A stretch of 64,000 nucleotides of DNA from Silene conica (lineage: Eukaryota; Streptophyta; Magnoliopsida; Caryophyllales; Caryophyllaceae): the NCBI GenBank assembly GCA_029255685.2, contig CM055320.2:48238910-48302909 (forward strand). Direction: 5' to 3'. Shown piece by piece: positions 33,286 to 45,044 of this stretch. Under the pieces are notes generated by a model that was not told the origin of the DNA, did not search any database, and saw only the letters and a program-made list of their open reading frames with translations. The stretch's first letter is position 1, and the number at the start of each line of letters is the position of its first letter. A program made the position numbers and the translations under genes.

Positions 33286-33288
33286 AAG

Positions 33289-33300
33289 TGGTATCAGAGC
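33289..33300 (+). promoter_or_regulatory. Primer-binding site, initiator tRNA-Met
   Basis: TGGTATCAGAGC lies three bases after the LTR end. It is complementary to the 3' end of plant initiator tRNA-Met, the usual primer for minus-strand synthesis in many plant LTR retroelements. Confidence 0.95.
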
Positions 33301-36300
33301 GAACGATCCTCAGGCCTAAACCAAATAATAATAATAATGAACGTAGGAAGAGTCTAATAAAATGAACCCCGAGATGAAACTGATAGGAGCCCCAAAAAGG
33401 AACGGGATGAGTTAGGGGCCCCCTCACACCAAACCCGGGCCCTTTCTGTTCTGTCTCGGGAACCCAAAGAGAGTAATTGAAGAGTGGGGTAGACTATATA
33501 GTGACCTGGTTATACTATGCTAACGTTCTTGCAGGAGAAGAACGAGGTAAGTCATATGTGAGTTCTGATTAAGGATATGTGCAATAGAAACTGTGGATTG
33601 ACATGGATGATTGAATTGAAATTATCAGAGTTTGGGAGTTGGATTTGTTGAGCCATGGTTAGAGTGATGTGATCATATGATTTTGATATTTGAAGTGTTT
33701 ATACGATTATCTAGAAGTGAATGATTATAGTATCTATGTAATATCTTGTTGGTATTTGAACATGAATGATCAGATTTATATAAATTAGTAATTCATGTCT
33801 AGTGATATGCGGAATGTGTTCCCTAAGCCATGAACGTATATAGTTATGTGTTGCATATATCGTAATTAAGATTTTTTTTTTATGCCTTTTATACGTATTT
33901 AAAGTTGTTATGAAGTTCGTAATCAATAAGGGATACATAATAGTCCCTAGTTTAAGTTCCCGTACTTGGATAGGTTGTGATGGTACAATGGGAGAAATCA
34001 ATTTATTTTGATACATATATGCCTTTTATACATGCATATATCGTAATGAGATGCTTCAAATGATTGTCAATGCATTTTGGAATAAGAAAGGTGGGTTGGA
34101 TGTAGTAGTGTGTATTTGCAAAGGAACCAAAATTTTGATAAATTTTCAGAATGTTACCTGGTTTGTCCGAGCTGTCCCTTTATACGTGTTTCATAATTGA
34201 GGATGAAAATTTTAATGTATGATAACCTTCTGAGTTGGGTTTATAATGCTAGTGTTTTATCTTGATATGAGTTATGTCTTTGGGAGAAATAATTCTTTTA
34301 TTCGACAGTAGTCAGACTGTTACTGCATAGTCCCGTTTTGACCTATCTTTTGTAATAGAAATCATTTAAAACTTGGTCATTGCTTGTGCATAGTTCCAAC
34401 TTTACTGTTTAGAATGTTCGTTCACGTTTCAAAATTTTACGCCATGTAAAATCTTAACGAGTTGTTATTTAATTGTGATTTTGCTAGATACCTAAAATTC
34501 TGTTGAAATGCTGTAAAGTTATTGTTCAAATTGTTTGAGTTGTAAATATTGTATTAGATAATTTCCTTGAGGTATGCATTCGATACTTTTCCTCCGTTTA
34601 ACTAATTCCTTATATTTACTAAAGGATTATGTTTGCTCACACGTTAGCTAAGTTGTTATTTAGTTATGATTTTGTAAGTTGTTGCATAACGTTTAACTGG
34701 TGAAGTTGTAAGGTCTGTAAGTTTCGTATCAAAAAGTTTAATCAAATGTGAATTATGTGATGTGACCACGTGAAATCCTGATATAGCTTTAGTAACATGA
34801 ATAGTAGGCATATGGTATGAGTATGAACCCCACTATATGATAGCGTACCGTTGTTTATTTCGTCAAGTTTAATATAGAATCGTTTCATTTATATGTCTAA
34901 TATTACGACCTCAAAATAATTATGTGCTGTTCGTGTGTGATGTCAAATCATATTATCAGAGAAGATTCTTGCCAAGTAGTGGAATGAAATTTAACTGGTA
35001 AGCTTATTAACATGTTATAGCAATCTAATGGTTATACGTAATTGTGATTATTTGAACAATGTGAATCTTGCTGATGTTCTTTCGTATATTGATGGTTTAC
35101 CTTTGTCTAGTCCCCTATGATTAAAATTTGTATCAGTTTTTCAAGCATATTGTTGTACCATACAGCGAATTGCATATTATTATATTTAGAATCTGATCAC
35201 GATGTGCTGAATTATTAATTGCTTGACACATGATTTATGGAAGTACTAGTCCGGAGAATTGGTTTACTTATATCGTTAATTTTTTTATAATTCATGAACT
35301 ACAAGAACAATGTTTTAGTAAGGAAGAGTCGGAATGTCCCCCTGTAGTCTTGTTTCAATCTATAACTTGTAAAATTGTCTTTGATTCGTGTTTATAATTG
35401 TCACAAACTAGCTTTTTAATGTTTCAAACATTTCAAAATATTCTCAAGTGATAAACCAGGTTTAAACTTGATGTTCGATAATTATTGTGTTTGGTTGCAA
35501 ATGACAACTCTGTAGCTATGTGTAGATGAAATCCTGCTTGAATGTTTAATCGCGGTGCATTGTATAAAACCCTTATTGTGCTAGTCATATATAATAATAG
35601 CCTCATGATAAATGATGTAATATGGGAAATGTACCTAAGTGATTTTGTTAACTAATTGACATCTGAGAATGTTAAACGATCTTGTGAGTCTATGAGTTAT
35701 TCATGTGTTGGGAAATATGTCAATGTTCCATGTTTAATTACGTCAATTAATTTTGCGCTATGTCTTTTCCTAAATATGATTTGCTTCTATAATATGAATA
35801 TGGGCATGAAACATTTAATTTGTCGAGTAGGAACTATAAGCTTCTTGATTGTTTACATTATGGTTAATATAATAAAATTGTAATAAATTCAAGAGTACAT
35901 AGGTGTTATCTATTCCGATTCTGTTTTACTGCATAACACGATTCTTTCGACCCTAATACTTTATTATTGTTCGAGGTTATATGTTATATGATACTTGATA
36001 TGAGTCTCTTTTGAGTATTGCTTTGAGTTGCATATTAGTAGTTGTCCTTTTATTTTGATAGTTAAAATTTTCTATTGATATGTTAATTCTTTTGTTTGTG
36101 AGATGGGAAAACTTTTAGTAATTGTTTAGTCTGAGTTATGTACAAGTTCTTGTTTTATGGCGTACGCGTCCTTGTTTTATGAATAGTGGAATGATAAGTA
36201 TATATACAAGTATGTCAACGAACTTGGGAGGTAAGTACTGAGGAGTTTGAGTTACTCGTGAGTTTAGAACAAAGGCCATGGTTGGTTTTGTTTTGAGTTT

Positions 36301-36717
36301 GAGTTTGAGTTGCAGTTCAGTATTTTATCGAGTTGTCGTATTCTTTGATCTTGGCTTGTGGGTGAGTAGCTTAGAGTTTTACGCTCTAAGTGTTGAGCAG
36401 TTCCTTTAATGGAATATGTGATAACATTGATATTGAATTGGGAGGAAATTGGTTACGGGCATTGAGTTATGAGTTGTTAGGCCGTTGTGCCATACTGTGT
36501 TTACGTTCCCGTGTGACCTTGGTTATTGAGTTATATTCTGAGTTGAAATAGATATTGAGGTGGGAGTACTGATTTGCGGTTCATCTCACCAGTTCACTCA
36601 CCCCTTGTCCTTGGTCTTAGGTTTGACAACGAGTGTGATACTTGGTTACTTGGAATAAGATGGCATGAAATAAAGTAAGGAGTAAGACGGTTTAATGAGC
36701 TGAGATTAGTAACATGA

Positions 36718-36760
36718 GGTTACGGGGACGTAACCATGTTTTAAGGAGGATAGGATTGTA
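36718..36760 (+). promoter_or_regulatory. Upstream PPT-like site 1 with hairpin
   Basis: GGTTACG GGGA CGTAACC (36718-36735) is a 7-bp hairpin, followed by TTTTAAGGAGGA and then TTGTAAAAT, which resembles an LTR start. It looks like a decayed copy of the real PPT-LTR junction. Confidence 0.55.
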
Positions 36761-36901
36761 AAATCTTTTGATTTATGATATGTCTAGATGTTTTACATGG
36801 CTAAATGGTATATGGTGATTGTTTATACTTGATAATCCTGTTTACTTCCGTCATGCATGATATTATGATTCATGAAGAATCCCTTAATTTGGTAATACAT
36901 G

Positions 36902-36945
36902 AAACTTTGGGGACAAAGTTTTCTTAACGAGGGTTGAATGTAACA
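36902..36945 (+). promoter_or_regulatory. Upstream PPT-like site 2 with hairpin
   Basis: AAACTTTG GGGA CAAAGTTT (36902-36921) is an 8-bp hairpin, followed by TCTTAACGAGGG and then TGTAACATTTCG, again LTR-start-like. Confidence 0.55.
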
Positions 36946-37043
36946 TTTCGTGTTTCGATGTACCTTTATTAGTTTTGTGGTTATGTATGCGGTGTCACAT
37001 GTCCATACGTGCTTAGTGAACAGTTTGTTGACCACGGGATGGT

Positions 37044-37080
37044 GAACTTCGGGACGAAGTTCATTTTAAGGAGGGAAGAC
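37044..37080 (+). promoter_or_regulatory. Polypurine tract and preceding hairpin (functional site)
   Basis: GAACTTCG GGA CGAAGTTC (37044-37062) forms an 8-bp hairpin, followed by ATTTTAAGGAGGGAAGAC. The purine run AAGGAGGGAAGAC (37068-37080) abuts the 3' LTR. Confidence 0.85.
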
Positions 37081-39639
37081 TGTAATACCTCGAATTTTGT
37101 TTATAATAGTTCATAATTATTTTTGGGACGGGATTTGAACGTTATATTCGATAAGTAAATTATCGAATAATGTCGCTATATTTTTATATTGTTTTTTTTT
37201 TAGTAAAGGGGCGAGTATGTGAATTGGGAGTATATCGTGTTTTAAGCAAAGTACGGAGTTGGGAGAGTTGGGCCTCGTAATGCGCGCCATAGACCAGCCC
37301 AACTCGTCACAACACAAGTACCCAACATACTCACTTCCTCTAAGTCGGCTGACATGAAAACCCTATCTAAAAACCTAACCCTAACCTAACAACACCCCTC
37401 CCCCTCACGTACACCTATTGCCGCCACCTCCAAGGATCAGGAGACAGTGCTTCACGGTGGTTTAGGGCGGAGTAAGACTGGTCGATAGTGCACAGAAGCA
37501 GGTACACCCACCAGGTTCCTCACGCTTTTCTTATCTTCCAGTCGTTTCGAAGTGGCTTTTTAATCGTGTATATGTGTTTATAGTTGTTGTTCTTAGCATG
37601 TTTTTAACCTGTAATGCATAGTAAACAAATATGGACCACAAGGGAGTCGTCGTTGACCACCGTTGACCGTTAAATATGATGTTTAATCGGGATGTCAGGC
37701 TGTTTTTTCAATCGTGCCCAGGCCTCTGTTTTTCTGCGTTGTTTTTATGTCTTTTACTGTAGTCGCGTATGTGGTGTGTTGAGTCTGAGTCTGGTCTTGG
37801 GTCATGGGTAATGGTAAGGGCGTGTTGTAGGTTGTAGCAGTGGTGTCGAGGTGGTGTATGGTAGCCGGAGAGGGTGGTTGTGACAGCGGGTTAAGGAAAC
37901 CAGAACAGGGACTCGGGTAGTGTCTGGCTGTTGAAGAGGCTGTTTCAGGTTGGTTGGGAAGCATCGATGGGTGGTGCCTAGCACTGGGGGTTTTGTGTGT
38001 GAGGTGAGAGGTTGAGGGTAGTGATTGGTGATGGACACGGTGGTGTTAGAGGGCAGTTTTGAACAGGTTTCCGAGGGGCAGAAGCATACGGGTTGTGGTA
38101 AGGTGTTGCCGGTGTTGTGTTTGCCACTGTTTTCGAGGGGTGGTATGGGTGAGTCAGGTGTTAGGGCCGGGTCAGTGCGAACGCCGGAGTACAGTGGTGG
38201 CAGCCACCACGGTTGTGGTGGTGGTTCAAGTGTCGATAAGGCGTCGATAGGGTTATGAATATGGGGCTGTTAGAGGGCTGGTTGTGTTCGTATTCGGGTT
38301 TTCGCGTTTGGGCTGTTCGTGCTTTTCGTGGGTCATATGTGATTTGCCATTGTTTTTATGATTTATTATTACTATTATTATTATTACTATTATTATTATT
38401 AGTACTCTTACTCTTATTATTGTTTTTGTGATTATCATTGCTATCGGTCAATTATTATTAAGGTGATTTTATAATTATGGGATAATAGTGTTATTCATAT
38501 TAGTATTATTATTATTAAGTATGTTTTTGGCAAATGTTATAATCGTATGTCATGTTTATTAATATTTAAGTTATTATTATTGTTATTATTACTAATCGTG
38601 TTATTAGCAGTTGTTATGGTTAATACTATTGTTAATGAGCATTGTGATTTTTATGAATTACTCATGTTGTTATTGTTGCTCATTTAGTAATAATTGACCA
38701 CTTGAATTCCTGCTATAATTAGTAAGTCTATATTAGTAAGCTTATAATTGTCTGATGAAGGTGGATACGAGTAATGCGACAATGTTAATTGGTACGTGAA
38801 TGAGTATGTTGATATGTATAGTTACATTGTGTGATAAGTGTATCAATTATACGCATGATGAATGAGTGTTAGTAGTGATGTTAGTGTATGTATGAAAGTT
38901 AATAGAAAGTACTAATTATAGGAACTGAGTTCGGGGTGGAACATTTCTAGCAGCTGTTGGTTGACATTCGGCAATTTGAGGTAGGGGAAATACTGATAAA
39001 TATTGATGTGTAATCTGTTCTTATTTGATATTAAGCAAGTTTGTTACATAATATCATGTGATTGTTATATTGTGCTGTTTATATCATTCTGTGATTGGTG
39101 CGGAGATAAAGGGTCTGTGATTGGTGCGGAGATAAAGGGTCTGTGATTGGTGCGGAGATAAAGGGTCTTGTGATTGGTGCGGAGGTAAAGGGTATGTGAT
39201 TGGTGTGGAGAATTATGGGTCTTGTGATTCGGAGTGGAGAAGTTCGACTTTATATTTATAGTAATGTGGTTTGTTTACAGTTTTTCTCTACTCAACCTCG
39301 TGGTTGATCCTGTTTATTCGTGATCACCTGTGATGAACAAATTATTGGGGAGCAGATTGACAGGTGTTGAGACTATGGGAGCTAGGGGAAGAGAGAAGCT
39401 TGGATCCGGACCTGCCTAGAGTCTAGATCACCATAGTAGTTACTTATGAGTTGTACTTTTGTTTTATCAAGACAGTTTGTTTTAATTCAGTTGTATAAAC
39501 TTGTTCTTTGAGATAACTTATCAATTTAAAGTACTGTTTATCTTCCTTTGTATCTACTGCCTCGGGAAACCGAGATGGTAACATCCTTATTTATCTAGGG
39601 AGTCCTAGTACAGGCCCTTAAATAAATGGGGGTGTTACA
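37081..39639 (+). repeat. 3' LTR, 2559 bp, single-unit form
   Basis: Starts TGTAATACCTCG and ends GGGGGTGTTACA, followed by ATCAT. It has one copy of the segment that is repeated 12 times in the 5' LTR (37985-39639), lacks the MITE, and contains one minisatellite block (about 39089-39235). It represents the LTR before expansion. Confidence 0.94.
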
Positions 39640-39644
39640 ATCAT
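39640..39644. repeat. Target-site duplication ATCAT, right copy
   Basis: Matches 11360-11364 and abuts the 3' LTR end. Confidence 0.92.
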
Positions 39645-40543
39645 CATCATGATTCCTTACACACCTCAGAAGGCAGCTCTTTCAACCGCAAAACTCTCAA
39701 GGCTTCCTCAACTCAATTTCGGTCATTCACTTCTAGGTCATCCACGATACAAGGTATCCCATTACCAAAGGAACTTCACAACTCTCGATTATTACTCAAC
39801 AATCAACATCCTTCATAGAGCTAGATCCAAAATTACTAACAATGTTGCCTTCATACTCAACTAGCATATGTTACAGATCTCCAAACAAGGTGAATCACAA
39901 AAACAAGGATCTTAAACCTGAATCCATCGTACTTCCAGACCTCTAAACAAAAATTGTTACGCTCATACTGACAACAAAAGATATGAAAGCGGTACTCTCG
40001 AAATTGTACTTACTCTCATACGTAGGACTATGAGATAAACATCCAAAACATCTAATCCCAAAAGCATAAACACGGTATTCTTCAAACCGTAGTTATTCCC
40101 AAACGCATTACTACGGGTTTAACATCCAAGGCATTCAGACCCAAACTAGTCAAATCTCATCGACCCAAATCACGGAAACACACTGTAAACCTCGACTACC
40201 ATACTTCATTACAGTAAAGTGATCATCCCAAAGAGAGTCTCATAAGAGTAACAACTTTCACCCAAACCGTCTCTAGGTAACCATCAAAACTCTCATAGAT
40301 AACACCAAAATTATTAGCCTCACGATGTACCAATCCACAAGAAGCACTCATACCATCAAACCTTTAACATGAAACCATCGAGATGGCACACTACCTAATA
40401 TTACCCAACGTCACCAAACGCTAACTCTCTCAACTATGTCCGATAAAACAAGACCAAGGATCCTCTAAGCATATATCACTATTCCACAAACGAAGTCATC
40501 CTCACAACTAGTCCAAAAAGAAAGGGGACAAGGCTCACAACGG

Positions 40544-40816
40544 TTAAAGATATGATACGAACTTCAGGAACAAACTCGATATAGAAACTTGAGAGAGACA
40601 CATAAGATGACGGCTAAGAGACTCCAGGCTATGGACTCCAACAATAGCGAAGCCATGAGGAGAAGAATGAGCATTAGAGATAAGAAGATATATGACATAA
40701 AGAAAGGTCAAGTAAGCTTTGTTATGAAAGCATAACTCGACAGAATTAGCATTGAAGAAGAAAGAAGAAGAGAAGCGTTGAGGAAATGTTATGATTTGAA
40801 CTGACACAATTCCCAA
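40544..40816 (-). CDS. 90-codon ORF of unknown function in internal domain 1
   Basis: Frame in element sense, opening MGIVSVQIITFPQRF and ending with KFVSYL and a stop. It recurs with the same protein at 46723, 52902 and 59084. The only base difference I noticed is synonymous (in the Phe codon of KFVSYL). It has hydrophobic stretches but no motif I recognise. It is most likely a chance frame in a young repeat. It is listed because it is the best-preserved frame of the element. Confidence 0.2.
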   Translation of the reverse strand: MGIVSVQIITFPQRFSSSFFFNANSVELCFHNKAYLTFLYVIYLLISNAHSSPHGFAIVGVHSLESLSRHLMCLSQVSISSLFLKFVSYL

Positions 40817-42322
40817 GGCTCAGGGTTCCCAAAATCCTCACAAGGCTTTCATCTCCGATTCCCAATTTAGGCATGCCGAACTGCATTTCCGAAAAAGAAT
40901 TATCCCAAATGGTTTACCATACTATAAGTCCTTTCAAAGAAAAGGGTGTACGATTATCCCAATTTCGAATATTCCATAAATTCTCGGGTATCTCCACTTC
41001 TTAAACTCCTCAAGCAACGTTTATGTAGTACTCCAGGATAAACCACTTCTATACCACTGCTACTTCACAATCTTTATACTCCATAGATCATCAACTCTCT
41101 AATTCCTTCAATTCGCAAAACTTTCATTACTCATCGAGTTATTCTATTCTAATCTCACACAAGGCCTAAATCCTTAATTCAATAATACCTCAAAATGTGA
41201 ACACCAAGAAAATCCACTGTTAACGTTTTCACACCTCTATATACGAATTAAAACGTCCTTTAAACATCACAACCTTAAAATCTCACAAATCCATAAGTTG
41301 CACCTTATGACATCAATCAGACATCCAAAGACATGATCTTCAAGTAACTCCTCAAAGGTTACACCTCTAATCAAATCAAACAACTAAAAGAGTAAACTTC
41401 AGTCAGTTCCTCTAAATTTACATCGCTAACTCTTTCAATACTCGTCCATCAATATACACGATTCTTATCCTCCAAAAGTAACATCCCAATTAAAGTCAAA
41501 CCCAATTCCCAAAGTCAAGCATTACTGATTCTTTCATTTTCACTAGCATCCCAAGTATATTTTCCAAATTCATTTTTATGGATTCTAACACCTCACCCAT
41601 ACTCTTAAAGCGGCACATATTAACCCACTGGTTCTAAATCCCAATTATGATTACCAAGGTTAAATTTTTCCAAAAGCTACGTATACCACTCAAACTTTAA
41701 TCTAGGAATTTCACCAACCAATTCCACCCACCAATTGGGTAAACAACTAAACATTGGGATTACCAAGACATGGCTTACTACACTCCCTAAACGTTTTCAG
41801 TCAGATTAATTTTCAAAATAAGGGCTAGGGGTTATCCTCGAAAAAAATACTCAATATCCAACTAAGCTAGGCTACCTTCAAAGCGCCGTGGGAAAAGGCA
41901 AGTAACAAGGATAAGGTTAAGTCGGGAAGTTACGAAAGTAGCTTCCGAGTTAAGATAGAAAAGAATTAGGGAAAAGGAGGATATGCATCAAGAAATAAGG
42001 AAGAAGGTGATGCATGATGAGCTAAGAGTATCTTCGGGGACATAAAAGTATCCTTCAAAGATAGGACGAATCTTCCATCTTCGGTAGTAGACAATAATCT
42101 TGATCGCCATCCAGGTAAGCTCATGATTCACCAATCCTTGAGCACAAAAATAAAATCTTTGACATTTAACAAACATGTTAGACCTAACAAGGAGCAATCA
42201 CATTACAGACTACCACTTGGTCCTTAAATCTACCCATCTCTCATTCATTATTTTAGGTCAAGTTCATATTTAGTTTGGGGTACACGTGCGTGCGTCGGGA
42301 GCATTACTGCTCAGATACCAAC

Positions 42323-45044
42323 TGTGACACCCCGCGATATAGCATAAAAATAAACAAGTAAATTGCAGCGGAAATACGATACTTTTAAAAACTTTTCGAC
42401 ATATTTATTAAAACTTTTCGCGGAATATCAAAACAACAAACGGAAGACTAAAAATAATACAAAGTATAAATTATAAACGAATACTTAAATAAACGAGGGA
42501 TAAGGTATCCCACGGTAACAACATGAATTAAATCTAAACTAAGCGTAAGGGTAATTGTCGAATGATCAACAATGCTCGCTAGCCACACGTCTTCCCCAAA
42601 CAGCACCAACCTACATTCATGAAACATGAACGCCACAGTCAGTGGGGAATAACTCAGGGTTCTCCCAGCCACTTTACGTCAGAATACAAATAGATAACAA
42701 TAAGAACATATTGTATATGGAGTAGTACATGTGAATAAGAGAAATGTCAAAGCATGATAGTCAAAATCAGGTAAACAACCAGGTGATCGACTCAGAGATC
42801 AACACTTGATGGCATGTCCAATCACACAAATAACAACAACCAAGAATAGAATGAACGCCATCAGGTAGCATAACCGCTACAACTGACAGTCAGGGAGTAT
42901 AACCGCTCCACTAACAGGCTAGGGCGTATAACCGCGCCCTAGCTACCGGAGCGCATAACCACATCATCCGAATACTATTTATAGCGCATAACCGACAACT
43001 ATATGCCTAAGACCTGGCCAGACCTCTCGATGTAATAACTTACACCGAACGACACACGGGGACCGGGCCGCATAACCACGGACACCGACCAATCCCGAAC
43101 ATAGTAAGATAAAATCCCTTAACAGGAGTGGCGTTTGTTCATTACAGTGATACACAAATCGTATCACCGTTATCTATTCACAACCAAGGCAACATAACCG
43201 TTACCAACACAATTTAGGGTGACATAACCGTCACCTAAACACAAGCGAGGCAACATAACCGTCACCCTACTCATCTTAAGATAACATAACCGTCATCAAA
43301 ACACAATTTAAGCTAACATAACCGTTAACCAACTCATTTACATACAAGAGCCAACAATCGATAAATAAGACAACACTTAAGTCCATTCCATACGAGAGAA
43401 GAATAAACAGAACTGATTAATAAAACATAAGTCTTAAAAGCGTTTTACATTTCAGCTGTCCTCTGCCGTAAAATTCATAACTAATTCAAATAAAATCGAA
43501 ATGATACAAGGCCAACTGGGTCAGATTAATAAGACTTTTATCTACAATATTTGTCAAGTAAACATTTTCAAAATACGAACATAACAGGGGGTTATTGTCT
43601 GATCTTTACAGTGTGTAAGAAATCGTCACACAAAATATATTGCTTCATAAAACGGGTTTAACAAATCATTTTGACGCAAAGCAAACTCCTAACATCATCT
43701 AAACTCTTCAAAGTTTAATTATTAAAAAGGACCAGAATAGTTTCAAAGTATAAATATGGTTTTCGAAATAATCTTTGAGATACTGTCCGTTCTGCGAGTA
43801 TTTCAGCGCAATGTTCGTAAATAATTTATTGTGAACAAACGACATGCAATAAAATTACGAAATTTTTGAGGTAGACTCTACACTTAAAATAAACAGGGGT
43901 CTCTTTTTGACATTTTCAAATCTGGATAATCTAAGATGTCGAAATAAATTGTACAAGACAATGGACAGATTTGTCAAGGTGCTGAAACTTAATGAAATAA
44001 CCAATGTAAACAAAGCACTATGAACTTGAAAGACAATCAAACTAACCTTCCTCAATGATCCTAATCTCATTTAACTATACAATCCTTAGTGAATTTCCAA
44101 CTAGAATATCACCCAACACAACCATGCAAAATGAAATTCATCCAAACATATGATTTATGAACTTAATCATGTCACTCTTTAACCAAACACAATTCTAGTA
44201 TACTAAACATTACTAGCATATAGAACACATGCAAACATAGACGATAAGTCGAGTAACCCACCGTTACCTTATAACTCTTCAATAAGCATGATTTTGAACT
44301 TAAAGCCACTCCGGTTTGGACAACCGAACTAGCTACACATAAATAAACGAGGTTAGCTATGAGAACCGTGCCTTAAAGGCCACGACCAGAGTATATTAAG
44401 AAAGAAATTTGATACTTTTATTACCTAGAAAGATTGAAGGCGAGGAGAGGAAGAGATAGGCGCGAAAATCGTCGAAAACCGATAAGAAAGGAAGATTTTA
44501 TGATCGTCTTAAGGTTGAAGGTAAAGAGTGTAACAGTGGTGTTTGTGTTTGAGTGTTCTAGCTGAAAAAAAGAATAAAGGAACGAAGAAGAAGGAACGAA
44601 GTAGTAGGAATGACCTTGGACAGCAAGGCAAAGTTCTATACTTAGCCAAGTGTCCCTAAGGACATGTGGAAAAGAGTGAAGAGTAAGCAACGAGCGAGTG
44701 TCTCGTTTGCGGATGGTCCGTGACAGCCTTTCGTATTTTCGGCATAATTTCCTCCACAAAACTCGTAATGACGTGTTTTCGGTGGCGTTGGAAAGCTAAG
44801 AAAAAGAACTACAACTTTTATGATATAAGCAAAAGCTTGATATACATTTAAAATATCTTAAAATTAGCAACAAGGACAGAGTAACGTTTTACAAGTTTAA
44901 GAAGTATAACTTTAAGACGCACATATTAATATCATTGTCAAAAACGATAGATTTTAAATGGAATTTTATTTAATGTAGAACATTATTATTACTAAAATAA
45001 TTTTTTAATAATATATAAATACTTGGAAATTACGGGGTGTTACA
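42323..45044 (-). mobile_element. LTR 2 of tandem minus-strand retroelement
   Basis: 2722 bp with TGTGACACC and GGTGTTACA ends. It serves as the 5' LTR of one internal domain and the 3' LTR of the next. Shares ATTTTGACGCAAAGC (near 43668) with LTR 3, whereas LTRs 1 and 4 have GGGGCAAA there. Confidence 0.93.

Larger units (their letters stand above)
33286..37080 (+). mobile_element. Non-coding internal domain of the plus-strand element
   Basis: 3795 bp between the two LTRs. The longest frames are about 70-100 codons on either strand and show no gag, zinc-knuckle, protease, reverse transcriptase or integrase motif. The sequence is AT-rich and mostly unique in the window. Near its right end are three PPT-like sites, each preceded by a hairpin (36718-36760, 36902-36945 and 37044-37080). 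The absence of coding sequence makes it a LARD-type non-autonomous element. Confidence 0.85.
11365..39639 (+). mobile_element. Non-coding LTR retrotransposon with expanded 5' LTR
   Basis: A complete 28275-bp insertion with ATCAT duplications, a 5' LTR (11365-33285), a PBS for initiator tRNA-Met (33289-33300), an internal domain (33286-37080), a PPT (37068-37080) and a 3' LTR (37081-39639). The internal domain has no gag-pol frames, so the element is non-autonomous, of the LARD type, and must have been mobilised by another element's proteins. The PBS and the GGGACGAAG hairpin before the PPT suggest a Ty3/Gypsy helper, which is inferred. The 5' LTR is over eight times longer than the 3' LTR because of an internal tandem array. 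It sits in internal domain 1 of the minus-strand array and is oriented opposite to it. Confidence 0.93.
39640..42322 (-). mobile_element. Internal domain 1, part nearest LTR 2
   Basis: Continuation of the internal domain interrupted at 11364, aligning with 45819-48501 and its sisters. It includes a 90-codon minus-strand frame (40544-40816) that is the same in all four internal domains. Its PBS, next to LTR 2, reads GCTCAGATACCA (42309-42320) on the plus strand, where the sister copies have GCTCTGATACCA. One base is therefore changed in the primer-binding site. Confidence 0.9.

Noticed and set aside
35656..35883. 75-codon plus-strand frame in the internal domain, as gag remnant
   Set aside because: No zinc knuckle or other gag feature. 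Length and composition fit chance in AT-rich DNA.
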